Positions 19,544 to 29,556 of a stretch of 64,000 bases of DNA are shown here, in pieces. The stretch's first letter is position 1. Each line of letters begins with the position of its first letter. The DNA is from Fidelibacterota bacterium 408169 (GTDB taxonomy: Bacteria; Fidelibacterota; Marinisomatia; Marinisomatales; TCS55). The DNA lies in the NCBI GenBank assembly GCA_002256485.1, contig NNSG01000004.1, forward strand, positions 62,001 through 126,000. The letters are read 5' to 3'. The notes below the pieces were generated by a model that did not search any database, was not told the origin of the DNA, and worked only from the letters and a program-made list of their open reading frames with translations. Made by a program: the position numbers and the translations under genes.

Positions 19544-20221
19544 TCAAATACTATCTACAGGATTTAATGTTTCATTTTCTAAAATAAATCGTTGCTTTCC
19601 TATTGCTGCAACACCGGGGTTGTGTGTCGTAATGACAAATGCCTGATTATAATCATTATTAATTTTACGGAACAAGGTTAATAATCGATCAGCGTTATTG
19701 ACATCTAAATTACCAGTTGGTTCATCAGCTAATACAACATCCGGATTTAAAATCAACGCCCGCAATACAGCAACCCTTAAACGCTCACCGCCGGATAGTT
19801 GGGCTGGATAATGGGTTGAACGCTCATTCATACCCACATAGTCAAATAATTCATCCGCTCGCTCTTTAACTTCACTTTCATTGCCAGAAATCAATGCAGG
19901 CATTAATACATTTTCCATGGCTGTGAATTCAGGAAGTAAATGATGAAATTGAAATACAAACCCAAGATGTTTATTACGTAATTCCGAAAGAGCATCTTCT
20001 GTCTGTCCGCTGATTTCTTGACTGCAAATGGACACGGAGCCATTATCGGGATGATCAAGTGTTCCCAAAATATTCAGCAATGTAGTTTTACCTGCACCTG
20101 ACTGTCCCATGATAGTGATAATCTCACCTTTCTGCAGCTCCAAATTAATATTTTTTAGAACGCACAATTCCCTTTCTCCATTATAGTAGGATTTACTGAT
20201 GTTATGTGCGATTAAAATCAT
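19544..20221 (-). CDS. lolD: Lipoprotein-releasing ABC transporter ATPase LolD
   Basis: ABC ATPase of about 225 aa once the start is set at the ATG at 20221, which overlaps the upstream permease stop as ATGA; the track's longer N-terminus is an out-of-context extension. Walker A is MGQSGAGKTTLLNILG, signature AQLSGGERLRVAVLRAL, Walker B VVLADEPTGNLD, and H-loop VITTHN. The MacB/LolD/FtsE subgroup motif fits. With two FtsX-type permeases just upstream it forms the inner-membrane complex that extracts lipoproteins for transfer to the outer membrane. Confidence 0.9.
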   Translation of the reverse strand: MILIAHNISKSYYNGERELCVLKNINLELQKGEIITIMGQSGAGKTTLLNILGTLDHPDNGSVSICSQEISGQTEDALSELRNKHLGFVFQFHHLLPEFTAMENVLMPALISGNESEVKERADELFDYVGMNERSTHYPAQLSGGERLRVAVLRALILNPDVVLADEPTGNLDVNNADRLLTLFRKINNDYNQAFVITTHNPGVAAIGKQRFILENETLNPVDSI

Positions 20222-21420
20222 TTTTCTAAATATACAGCTTCTTTTGGGTTGATTTTTAGTGTGCGTCCAGACGCAACTGCAGACGAAATAATAATAAACA
20301 CAAATGAAATACATATCACTGCTATTAAGTCAACTGCTTTGAAAACCATTGGTAATTTATCAATAAAATATATTTCTTCAGGCAATGGAAATAATCCAAA
20401 TTGATTTTGAGCAGATACTAAAAATAAACTGGCAAGAATACCCACTACGGCACCAATACCGCCGATCATAATGCCTTGAATTAAAATAATGCTTTGAATT
20501 CTTCGAGCTGTCGTTCCAAGTGTTCTTAAAATACCAATTTCCCTAATCTTTTGATAGGTGATCAATACAAGAGTAGACATCAAATTAAAACAGGCCACTA
20601 GGATAATAAGGCTTAATACAGCCATGGTACCCAACCGTTCCAAACGCATAGCATTGAATAGGCTAGAATTCAGATCTGTCCAGCTTTTGATGGAAATTCC
20701 TCCCGGTAATTTTCGCCTAAAGTGTCTTTTCAATTCGTCAGCTTTTTCTGAATCATGTAGCCGGATATCGATACCGTCTAACCCTTTTTTTCGTGTAAAT
20801 AATTTTTCACCTAATTGTAATGGAAGAAAAATAAATCTATCATCCACATCCAATACTTCAGCATGAAAAATTCCTGCGATAGTACCGGAAAATCTTCTTG
20901 GAAAACCTACGTTGCCGCTATGATCAATTGGACTCATGAGATTGATTTCATCGCCTACATCCACATTTAACCTACGGGCTAAAACTTGCCCCACATAGAC
21001 AGATCGATCATCCGGTTTTTCATTAGATTCATCAATTCTAATATCGTAAAATTCTTTAAAACGGTCAATGGGAATAGCCTTAAATGTAACCAAACGCTGA
21101 TCCTGACTTGATGATGAAATCAACCCTTTGCGTTCCTGGTAATGCAGAGCATCAACGACATATTTATCCCGAAGAATCGTATCGAGAATTTTTGTCAAAT
21201 GTACATCATCATCTACAGCTGTGATGCGCAAATCTCCTTCAAATCCTACCACTCTGCTTGTGACACGTTCTTCAAAACCATTTAATATTGCAAGAATAAC
21301 AATGAGAGCAAATGTACCAGTAGCCAATCCAATAATTGAAATCCAGCCTGTCAATTGACTTGGTCCTGCTCCTTTACCGCCCAGCATAAATCGGCGTGCA
21401 ATGGTAAAAACAAATTTCAT
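20218..21420 (-). CDS. LolC/LolE-family lipoprotein-releasing permease (second copy)
   Basis: FtsX-type permease of 400 aa with four transmembrane helices: one N-terminal (about residues 23-47), then three at the C-terminus, and a large periplasmic MacB-PCD domain between. The family N-terminus is visible as FTIARRFMLGGKGAG and GLATGTFALIVILAILNGFEE, the latter also present in its upstream neighbour. It overlaps that neighbour and lolD by ATGA, showing a translationally coupled trio. It is one half of the LolCE heterodimer; which copy corresponds to LolC or LolE cannot be decided from sequence alone. Confidence 0.88.
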   Translation of the reverse strand: MKFVFTIARRFMLGGKGAGPSQLTGWISIIGLATGTFALIVILAILNGFEERVTSRVVGFEGDLRITAVDDDVHLTKILDTILRDKYVVDALHYQERKGLISSSSQDQRLVTFKAIPIDRFKEFYDIRIDESNEKPDDRSVYVGQVLARRLNVDVGDEINLMSPIDHSGNVGFPRRFSGTIAGIFHAEVLDVDDRFIFLPLQLGEKLFTRKKGLDGIDIRLHDSEKADELKRHFRRKLPGGISIKSWTDLNSSLFNAMRLERLGTMAVLSLIILVACFNLMSTLVLITYQKIREIGILRTLGTTARRIQSIILIQGIMIGGIGAVVGILASLFLVSAQNQFGLFPLPEEIYFIDKLPMVFKAVDLIAVICISFVFIIISSAVASGRTLKINPKEAVYLEK

Positions 21421-22622
21421 TCGTATCTCAAGGCAATAGCAGGTTCAACGGATGACGCTCGATACGTTGGCCACAGTGTCGCAAAAATGGAGCTGACAAA
21501 ACTGCATAGGACGATGAGGCCAATAATTGCCCAGTCGAACAAAACAGGGACGTGGCTCATGAAGTAAATGTCTTCAGCGATGGATAGGGGTTTAAACCAA
21601 ATCTGTATTCCGGCCAAAACTAAAGCTAAACCCAAACCAGCCAATGAACCCATTACGCCAATATACATTCCTTTGATCAAGAAAATTCTGCGAATTGTTT
21701 TTTTGTTCATACCCATGGATATAAGTGTTCCGATGGATCGTATTTTTTCCAATACAATCATGGTAAGAGCTGAAATAATATTAACTACACCTACCAAGGC
21801 AATCATTCCGAATATAATTAAAATGGGCCATTTTTGGAGGTTTAACCAGTTAAATAACGTTCGGTGTTTTTCTTTCCACGTTATAGCATAATTTGGATAG
21901 CCCAGCGTTTCTTCTATATTTTCTGCTAAAACTCCCGCCCGTTTCCCATCTTTTATATTGATGGTATATCCTGATATTTTTTCACCATATTGAAATAGAG
22001 ATTGAGCATCTGCGATTGGCATATAGACTACTGATTTGTCGTATTCCTGTAATCCGGATTTATAAATTCCACTTACTGTTGCCTGCTTCATCCGTTGGCC
22101 GGATGAAATTGATACCATGGATTTCATATCCACCAAAACGAGTTTATCTCCCACGTTCACTTTTAGAGCAATCGCCAAGTCGTTGCCGATGACAATATTG
22201 CTACTTTTCAAATTGGCAGAACCTTTACGCATCATTTGATTGATACTTTTTGGTAATCCATCATTATCATGTCCGATGATTAAAATGCCTTCTGCAGAAC
22301 GACCTTTTCGAACAATGGCTGCTTCCTGAATATATGCAGCTGTCGAAAATTTTGCATTGTTTGCAGTTAAAATACTGTCGAGCCTGGTTTTATATGGAGT
22401 GACCGGTTTAAATAAGAAATGCTGAACGCGAATATGACCATCAAAGCCGGCTATTTTATTGGAAATGGTTTCTTCAAATCCATTCAGTACTGATGAAGTT
22501 AATACAAGGGCACATACACCTAACCCCAGGCCAACCATAGCGGCGATACTGGCGAAAGATGTAAAACTACCCTGGTGTTTAAATCCTAAATGGCGAAGAG
22601 CTATACGAAATGCTGTCTTCAT
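21417..22622 (-). CDS. LolC/LolE-family lipoprotein-releasing permease (first copy)
   Basis: FtsX-type permease of 401 aa, paralogous to the next gene. N-terminal FRIALRHLGFKHQGS, then GLGLGVCALVLTSSVLNGFEE; the C-terminal membrane part contains VGVVNIISALTMIVLEKIRSIG, the cytoplasmic loop typical of LolC/E and MacB that contacts the ATPase. Start overlaps the lysS stop (ATGA). Tandem permeases followed by lolD differ from the proteobacterial lolC-lolD-lolE order. Confidence 0.88.
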   Translation of the reverse strand: MKTAFRIALRHLGFKHQGSFTSFASIAAMVGLGLGVCALVLTSSVLNGFEETISNKIAGFDGHIRVQHFLFKPVTPYKTRLDSILTANNAKFSTAAYIQEAAIVRKGRSAEGILIIGHDNDGLPKSINQMMRKGSANLKSSNIVIGNDLAIALKVNVGDKLVLVDMKSMVSISSGQRMKQATVSGIYKSGLQEYDKSVVYMPIADAQSLFQYGEKISGYTINIKDGKRAGVLAENIEETLGYPNYAITWKEKHRTLFNWLNLQKWPILIIFGMIALVGVVNIISALTMIVLEKIRSIGTLISMGMNKKTIRRIFLIKGMYIGVMGSLAGLGLALVLAGIQIWFKPLSIAEDIYFMSHVPVLFDWAIIGLIVLCSFVSSIFATLWPTYRASSVEPAIALRYE

Positions 22623-24112
22623 TCATCGACAGTCCGCATGGCGGGAAACAGAATTACATCTTTAATGGTATTCTGCTCCGTCAGAAGCATGGTGAGGCGG
22701 TCAATTCCCAAGCCAACTCCTCCGGTTGGCGGCATGCCGCATTCCACAGCCTGGATAAAATTTTCATCCACCGGCTGAGCCTCTTCATCGCCTTGTTCAC
22801 GCAATTGGGCTTGGGCTTCCAAGCGTTCACGCTGATCGATGGGATCATTCAATTCCGTAAACGAATTTGCAAATTCTGCGCCGCCAATGAACAATTCATA
22901 GCGCTCAACCAAATTGGGATCACCATTGCGATGTGCTTTTGCCAGGGGTGAGATGGCTTTAGGATAATCTGTAACAAAAGTGGGTTGAATCATTTTTGGT
23001 TCTACCAATTCACTCATAAGTTCATCTAGCATTTGTCCATAATTGGCATTGTTCTCTACTTCTATATTATGAGCTTTGCAGAGCTTTTTCATTTCATCAT
23101 CGGTTGCGGAACCCAAGTCCTGACCTGTCGCTTCTTTCAATAATTCCAATAACGGTTTACGGGCAAATGGCTTGGACAGATCAATTTCATTTTCATGCCA
23201 AGTTACTTTTGTGGCATCCACAGCTTCTGCCGTTTTACGAATCATATCTTCTACCAATTCCATATTGTCGTCATTATCTGCATAGGCCCAGTAAAATTCC
23301 AGCATGGTAAATTCAGGGTTATGGTTTTTGTCCATACCTTCATTACGAAAATCTTTTGATAGTTCATACACTCGGTCAATTCCGCCAACAATCAATCTTT
23401 TCAAATATAATTCATCCGCAATGCGCAAATAGAGCTTTTGGTCCAATGCATTATGATGAGTCGTAAACGGTCGTGCATTTGCACCTCCATATAATGGTTG
23501 AAGCACAGGTGTTTCCACTTCCAAAAATTCAAGATTATCTAAATATTGGCGTATAGTAGAAATAATTTTTGCTCGTTTCACAAATACATCTTTTACTTCG
23601 GGATTTACGATGAGATCCAAATGACGGTTGCGATAACGCAATTCCTTATCTTCAAAGGCATCAAATGTCTCTCCGTCCTTTTCCTTTACAACTGGTAGTG
23701 GACGAATACTTTTAGCTAAAACGGTAAATTCTTTTGCATGAATGGATTTTTCTCCCATTTTCGTGGTAAAAGGAAATCCCATTACTCCAACAATATCACC
23801 AATATCCATTTTCTTAAAATTGGCGTAAGAATCCTCTCCCACTTCATCTCGCTTTATATATACCTGGATACGGCCATCCATATCTTGAATATGAAAAAAG
23901 GACGCTTTACCCATCTTGCGCAAAGCCATGATACGACCGGCTATAGTAACATCTATTTCTTTCAATGAATCATAATTTTCAAGAACATCAACACTCGTAT
24001 GAGTTGGACTGTATTTATGAGGGTATGGGTTTATCCCTCGCTCTAGGAGCGTATCCAACTTTTCCTTACGGAATCGTATAATTTCGTTTAAGCTTTTATG
24101 GTCGTCTGACAT
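22619..24112 (-). CDS. lysS: Lysyl-tRNA synthetase, class II
   Basis: Class II lysyl-tRNA synthetase of 497 aa, the expected size. N-terminal OB-fold anticodon-binding domain (about residues 55-150, VTIAGRIMALRKMGKASF), then the catalytic core with motif 2 DFRNEGMDKNHNPEFTMLEFY and motif 3 GMPPTGGVGLGIDRLTMLLT. The gene is upstream of and overlaps the first Lol permease gene, so it is probably the promoter-proximal gene of lysS-lolC/E-lolC/E-lolD. The upstream 227 bases are shared with the divergent M16 peptidase gene. Confidence 0.97.
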   Translation of the reverse strand: MSDDHKSLNEIIRFRKEKLDTLLERGINPYPHKYSPTHTSVDVLENYDSLKEIDVTIAGRIMALRKMGKASFFHIQDMDGRIQVYIKRDEVGEDSYANFKKMDIGDIVGVMGFPFTTKMGEKSIHAKEFTVLAKSIRPLPVVKEKDGETFDAFEDKELRYRNRHLDLIVNPEVKDVFVKRAKIISTIRQYLDNLEFLEVETPVLQPLYGGANARPFTTHHNALDQKLYLRIADELYLKRLIVGGIDRVYELSKDFRNEGMDKNHNPEFTMLEFYWAYADNDDNMELVEDMIRKTAEAVDATKVTWHENEIDLSKPFARKPLLELLKEATGQDLGSATDDEMKKLCKAHNIEVENNANYGQMLDELMSELVEPKMIQPTFVTDYPKAISPLAKAHRNGDPNLVERYELFIGGAEFANSFTELNDPIDQRERLEAQAQLREQGDEEAQPVDENFIQAVECGMPPTGGVGLGIDRLTMLLTEQNTIKDVILFPAMRTVDE

Positions 24113-24339
24113 GTTATTTTATAATTTGAAGATGGTGAATTTAAATATATAGACTGGAGTGCCTAAATGATTCTTTTTAATACTAATTTTCATTCCAATT
24201 AAGACGACTGTTCACCTATGTGAGTTTTAAAATTTGTATGTTAGGACAACCTTTTAGTGTTATTTTTGTCCATATTAAGAACAACAAAATTTTCTGTTTG
24301 TTGTATTTAAATAAATCAATTTGGCCACAGGAGAATTCA
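24113..24339. promoter_or_regulatory. Divergent intergenic region lysS / M16 peptidase
   Basis: About 227 AT-rich bases between divergent starts must hold promoters for both sides. On the plus strand a weak TTGAAG (24126-24131) and TATAGA (24148-24153), 16 bases apart, is the best pair I find; nothing convincing is seen for lysS. The ORF track runs the peptidase frame into this region, but that extension has no signal-peptide character. Confidence 0.3.
24329..24333 (+). promoter_or_regulatory. Shine-Dalgarno AGGAG setting the M16 peptidase start
   Basis: AGGAG lies 6 bases before the ATG at 24340. This fixes the start 120 bases downstream of the ORF-track start and places a normal signal peptide at the N-terminus. 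Confidence 0.75.
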
Positions 24340-27156
24340 ATGCATACTAAATCAATATTCAACAGAATTTTATCAACCGTTTTTGTTTTTGGTTGTGTAT
24401 TAAATGCCGCTACACCTTTTACTATTGATTATGAAAAATATACTCTTGATAATGGATTAACGGTTATCCTCCATGAGGATAAATCAGATCCTATCGTTGG
24501 AGTTGCCATTCAATATCATGTGGGATCGAATCGCGAAACACCGGGACGAACAGGCTTCGCCCACTTGTTTGAACACATGCTCTTCCAGGAATCCCAACAT
24601 GTTGGCCAAGATCAATTTTTTAAAAAAATACAAAATGTAGGCGGAACGCTCAATGGCGGCACCAATAAGGATGGTACTGTATATTATGAAATAGTTCCCA
24701 AAAATGCATTGGAAACAGTTTTATGGATGGAATCTGATCGCATGGGTTGGCTCCTTTCAACCGTAACTCAACCTGCTTTTGAGAATCAACAGGAAGTAGT
24801 ACAAAATGAAAAACGCCAACGGGTGGACAATCGCCCATACGGTCACAACAATTACGTAATTATTAAAAATTTATATCCGGAAGATCATCCCTATAACTGG
24901 ACGACTATCGGTGAGTTGGAAGATCTGCAAAATGCAACCTTGCAAGATGTTCGTGATTTCTATGAAAAATGGTACGGACCCAATAACGCTACAATGGTCA
25001 TCGCCGGGGATATTAATAAACGCGAAGTGAAAAAACTGGTTGATAAATATTTTGGTGAAATCAAGTCCGGTCCTGAAAACGGTGACCCGGAGCCTATACC
25101 AATTCAACTCACCGAAACAAAGAAAGTATATCATGAAGATATTTTTGCTAAATCACCTCGATTAACAATTGCATTGCCAACTGTTGACCATAAGCATAAT
25201 GATGCGGCTGCCCTTGAACTGTTGGGTCAACTATTGGGTGATGGCAAAAAAGCTCCTTTGTATAACGTTATCGTTGAAGAGAAAAAATTAGCTCCGAATC
25301 TTTATTCGTATAGCTACACACAGGAAATTGCTGGAATTTTATACATTGTTGTTAATGGATTTCCCACTACAAATCTGACGGAAGTTGAATCAGCTGTCCA
25401 TGAAGCATTTAACCGTTTTGAGAGTGATGGTTTCACCAATGAAGATTTAGCTCGACTTAAAGCAAAGTATGAAACCGGATTTTACAGGGGAATTTCTTCA
25501 GTACTGGGTAAAGGATTTCAACTGGCATATTATAACGAATACTACGGCTCGCCTGATGCAATGTCCAGTGAACTGCAAAAAGTCCTTGATGTAAATATGG
25601 ATGATGTTAACCGCGTATACGAAAGATATGTAAAAGGTCAACAATATGTCATGACCAGTTTTGTTCCCAAAGGCAGCGTTAATTTGGTTGCAGATGGATC
25701 CATCCTATTTCCCATTAAGGAGGAAGCAATCGTTGAGAATGTGGCTAAAGAAGCAGGGACTGGAGATATGGAAGTATCTAAAATTCCATCCACTTTCGAC
25801 AGGTCGATTGAACCGGTTACCGGACCTCAACCCCGCCTGAACCTGCCTACAATCTGGAGACATAATTATAAAAAAGGTATTTCACTCTATGGATCTAAAC
25901 ACAGTGAATTACCCTTAATCAATTTCGGCATTCAAATTGATGGTGGAATGTTATTGGATGATCCGAACAAAATCGGTGTTGCGAATCTTATTACAGATAT
26001 GATGATGGAAGGTACGGCCACTAAAACCCCCGTTGAACTCGAAGAAGCGATTGATGCATTGGGATCATCGATATATATGTACACAGGAAAACAATCAATT
26101 GGAGTTGAAGTTACCACATTAAAACGGAATTTTATTCCTACTCTTGCCTTAGTTGAAGAAATCCTGTTTGAACCACGCTGGGATGAAACAGAATTTGATC
26201 GTATCAAGAGAGAAACGGTTGAATCCATAAAACGCCGATCAGCTGTACCGTCATCCATTGCATCAAACGTCTACAATAAATTGATTTATGGCGACCATAT
26301 ATTGGCGAATTCAACATCCGGAACAGTTGAAACAGTGGAATCTATCGAACTGGATGATTTGAAAAACTATTATACTGCAAATTTTTCAGCTGATTTAGTG
26401 TCCATGAGTATTGTGGGCGATTTAAACCGCAATGTAGCTGTGCGAGCGTTTGAAGATTTGGTGGACAGATGGGAAATAAAAGATGTGAATTTCACTGAAT
26501 ATGAAATGCCTGTACCAGATAAAAATGCAAAAGTATATTTTGTAGATGTCCCTAATGCTAAGCAATCTGAAATCCGTATAGGATATTTGGGATTAGCACG
26601 AACCGATCCAGACTACTACCCCGCAACTATAATGAATATGAAACTCGGTGGTAATTTCAGCGGGGATGTGAATTTAGTTCTTCGAGAAGAAAAAGGATTC
26701 ACTTACGGAGCGCGAACCGGATTCAGTGGTTCAAAATTCCCCGGGAAATTCACTGCATCGTCTGCTGTACGTTCCAATACAACAGAAGAGTCCGTTAATA
26801 TTTTTAAAGAACTTATGTCAGCATATCATGAACCGATTTCGGAAGAAGACCTGGGTTTCACCAAAAATGTAATGCTCAAATCCAACGCGCGAAAATTTGA
26901 AACGTTAGGCGCTTTACGGGGAATGATTGATAAAATCGCAACTTATGATCTGCCATTTGATTATATCAAAGATCAGGAAGAAATCGTTCGAAATATGTCT
27001 GTTGAAAGTCACAACGCATTGGTCAAAAAGCTTATTCGCCCAGATGAAATGATTTATTTGGTTGTTGGAGATGTTGCTACTCAACTTGCTGGCCTGAAAT
27101 CTCTAGGTTTCGGTGACCCAGTCTTACTCGATGCTGATGGAAATCCTCTGGAATAA
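24340..27156 (+). CDS. Secreted M16-family zinc peptidase (two-domain, pitrilysin-like)
   Basis: Zinc protease of about 938 aa from the ATG at 24340. A signal peptide (KSIFNRILSTVFVFGCVLNA) directs export. The first M16 half carries the inverted zinc motif HLFEH within GFAHLFEHMLFQ, with the downstream glutamate in a QQEVVQNEKRQ stretch. The second half (from about residue 530) keeps the fold, e.g. GGNFSGDVNLVLREEKGFTYG with the family R/Y region, but lacks HxxEH, as is usual for two-domain members. It probably degrades peptides in the periplasm. It is one of only two plus-strand genes and is followed by REP-like hairpins. Confidence 0.92.
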   Translation: MHTKSIFNRILSTVFVFGCVLNAATPFTIDYEKYTLDNGLTVILHEDKSDPIVGVAIQYHVGSNRETPGRTGFAHLFEHMLFQESQHVGQDQFFKKIQNVGGTLNGGTNKDGTVYYEIVPKNALETVLWMESDRMGWLLSTVTQPAFENQQEVVQNEKRQRVDNRPYGHNNYVIIKNLYPEDHPYNWTTIGELEDLQNATLQDVRDFYEKWYGPNNATMVIAGDINKREVKKLVDKYFGEIKSGPENGDPEPIPIQLTETKKVYHEDIFAKSPRLTIALPTVDHKHNDAAALELLGQLLGDGKKAPLYNVIVEEKKLAPNLYSYSYTQEIAGILYIVVNGFPTTNLTEVESAVHEAFNRFESDGFTNEDLARLKAKYETGFYRGISSVLGKGFQLAYYNEYYGSPDAMSSELQKVLDVNMDDVNRVYERYVKGQQYVMTSFVPKGSVNLVADGSILFPIKEEAIVENVAKEAGTGDMEVSKIPSTFDRSIEPVTGPQPRLNLPTIWRHNYKKGISLYGSKHSELPLINFGIQIDGGMLLDDPNKIGVANLITDMMMEGTATKTPVELEEAIDALGSSIYMYTGKQSIGVEVTTLKRNFIPTLALVEEILFEPRWDETEFDRIKRETVESIKRRSAVPSSIASNVYNKLIYGDHILANSTSGTVETVESIELDDLKNYYTANFSADLVSMSIVGDLNRNVAVRAFEDLVDRWEIKDVNFTEYEMPVPDKNAKVYFVDVPNAKQSEIRIGYLGLARTDPDYYPATIMNMKLGGNFSGDVNLVLREEKGFTYGARTGFSGSKFPGKFTASSAVRSNTTEESVNIFKELMSAYHEPISEEDLGFTKNVMLKSNARKFETLGALRGMIDKIATYDLPFDYIKDQEEIVRNMSVESHNALVKKLIRPDEMIYLVVGDVATQLAGLKSLGFGDPVLLDADGNPLE

Positions 27157-27168
27157 TGCAAATTAAAT

Positions 27169-27219
27169 GTAGGACAGACATTCTTGTCTGTCCTACTGCA
27201 GACAGGAATGTCTGCAGTA
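27169..27219. repeat. Paired REP-like palindromes
   Basis: Two perfect hairpins abut. The first is GTAGGACAGACA/TGTCTGTCCTAC with loop TTCT (27169-27196); the second is TACTGCAGACA/TGTCTGCAGTA with loop GGAA (27194-27219). The core CAGACATTCTTGTCTG of the first equals the reverse complement of the second core (CAGACATTCCTGTCTG) at 15 of 16 bases, so the pair is an inverted duplication, like a BIME. The second hairpin is followed by CTTTTT and may terminate the peptidase transcript. Confidence 0.8.
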
Positions 27220-27260
27220 CTTTTTAAGCCATTAAATTATTATTGTTCTTTTTCCAATTG

Positions 27261-27292
27261 CCCCGAAATTCATATCGGGGTAATTATTATTT
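27261..27292 (+). terminator. Hairpin between convergent genes, possible terminator
   Basis: Stem CCCCGA/TCGGGG (27261-27266 and 27275-27280) with an 8-base loop, followed by the T-rich run TAATTATTATTTC on the plus strand. It lies between the peptidase end and the 3' end of the opposing lipoprotein gene. The T-run is interrupted, so terminator strength is uncertain. Confidence 0.4.
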
Positions 27293-27304
27293 CTATTATT
27301 GTCC

Positions 27305-27655
27305 TTATTCTATTACCAAATCATATGAATATATACTGTCATTTAAGATTCGAAATTGACTGCCTAACCCAGGAAGTTGACTCCATGCCCTGAACCACAC
27401 TTTCCCTTCTAAAGTTACACTAGTATCAAAGATTGTAATTGTATCATACGCCACATAAGCAAGAGAATCATATTCTCCATACCAAACTGAATCAAGGTAC
27501 ATCCAAGTATTCCCAAGATTCATTGGAATTAGTTCATCGCTAACATCCAAAATAATTTCATTATCATCTAGTGTAATTTTATTACAACTTGAAATTGAAA
27601 ATATTAAAAATAATAAAAGAAAATAATTAATTGATAATTGATTTATTTTACTCAA
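27305..27655 (-). CDS. Small hypothetical lipoprotein
   Basis: Unrecognised protein of 116 aa. It has a lipoprotein signal peptide (YFLLLFLIFSISSC, lipobox SISSC near residue 24). The mature part contains IPMNLGNTWMYLDSVWYG, a W/Y-rich pattern that I have seen described only for uncharacterised secreted proteins, then alternating beta-like strands to the end. It lies 15 bases after prfB on the same strand, and ends close to the REP-like repeat, so the C-terminus may have been cut by rearrangement. No function is proposed. Confidence 0.6.
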   Translation of the reverse strand: MSKINQLSINYFLLLFLIFSISSCNKITLDDNEIILDVSDELIPMNLGNTWMYLDSVWYGEYDSLAYVAYDTITIFDTSVTLEGKVWFRAWSQLPGLGSQFRILNDSIYSYDLVIE

Positions 27656-27670
27656 TATTGAATTGTTTAC

Positions 27671-28766
<1,096 letters not shown>

Positions 28767-28791
28767 GATTTAATTTAATATCTTTATTTGT

Positions 28792-29553
28792 TTAAAATGC
28801 AGCCGCAAGTCCAAACATGATTGCAATTCCGCCTAACAAGGCCAGCAATTGTAAAATCGAAATTTTAACATCTGTATTATGATGCAGTTCCGGGATGAGA
28901 TCCGAACCGGCAATATAAATAAATCCTCCTGCTGTCATGGGCAGGAAATAAAGAACAACTCCTTCCATACTCGTTCCAATCATTAATGCCAACACCACTC
29001 CAATCACTGACGTAAGAGCCGAAGCAAAATTGAACAAAAGTGCTTTTTTTACTGTGAGACCGCCATGAATCAAAATTCCAAAATCACCGATCTCTTGGGG
29101 AATTTCATGTAGCAGAACAGCCACAGTTGTTGCCATTCCCAACGGAATGCTCACAGCATAGGAAACGCCAATCAAAATACCATCAATAAAATTATGCATG
29201 GCATCGCCGAAGATATTCATAGGTACCACAGGATGAACATGATCTGCTGTAGTTTCGTGGTGGCAATGGCGCCAACGAAAGAATTTTTCCAAAATAAAAA
29301 AGAGTATAATCCCCCCTAACACCGAACCGGAAACGGCCAAGGGGTTTAGATCGGAAGCGAATGCTTCCGGAAGTAAATGGATAAATGCACCGCCCAGAAG
29401 GCTCCCTACGGCAAAGCTCACCAAAAAGAGTAAAATGCGGTTGAGTAAGTTTCGAGAAAGAGAGAAAGTCGCAGCCCCGGCAAGGGAGACCAAACTCACC
29501 ACAAATACACTACTCAAAGCATATAACCATGTTTGGCCGGTGATGTTTGTCAT
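28792..29553 (-). CDS. ZIP-family metal transporter
   Basis: Integral membrane protein of 253 aa with about eight hydrophobic segments. The metal-binding ZIP motifs are in the middle: HNFIDGILIGVSYA in helix 4 and HEIPQEIGDFGILIHGG in helix 5. A histidine-rich loop (RWRHCHHETTADHVHP, about residues 92-107) precedes them, as in many ZIP proteins. It would import zinc or other divalent metal into the cytoplasm. It lies 3 bases after cdaA on the same strand. The exact metal cannot be told from sequence. Confidence 0.9.
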   Translation of the reverse strand: MTNITGQTWLYALSSVFVVSLVSLAGAATFSLSRNLLNRILLFLVSFAVGSLLGGAFIHLLPEAFASDLNPLAVSGSVLGGIILFFILEKFFRWRHCHHETTADHVHPVVPMNIFGDAMHNFIDGILIGVSYAVSIPLGMATTVAVLLHEIPQEIGDFGILIHGGLTVKKALLFNFASALTSVIGVVLALMIGTSMEGVVLYFLPMTAGGFIYIAGSDLIPELHHNTDVKISILQLLALLGGIAIMFGLAAAF

Positions 29554-29556
29554 TAA

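Noticed and set aside
24220-24339. N-terminal extension of the M16 peptidase ORF (MSFKICMLGQPF...).
   Set aside because: The ATG at 24340 has an AGGAG at the right distance and begins a proper signal peptide; the extension would bury it.
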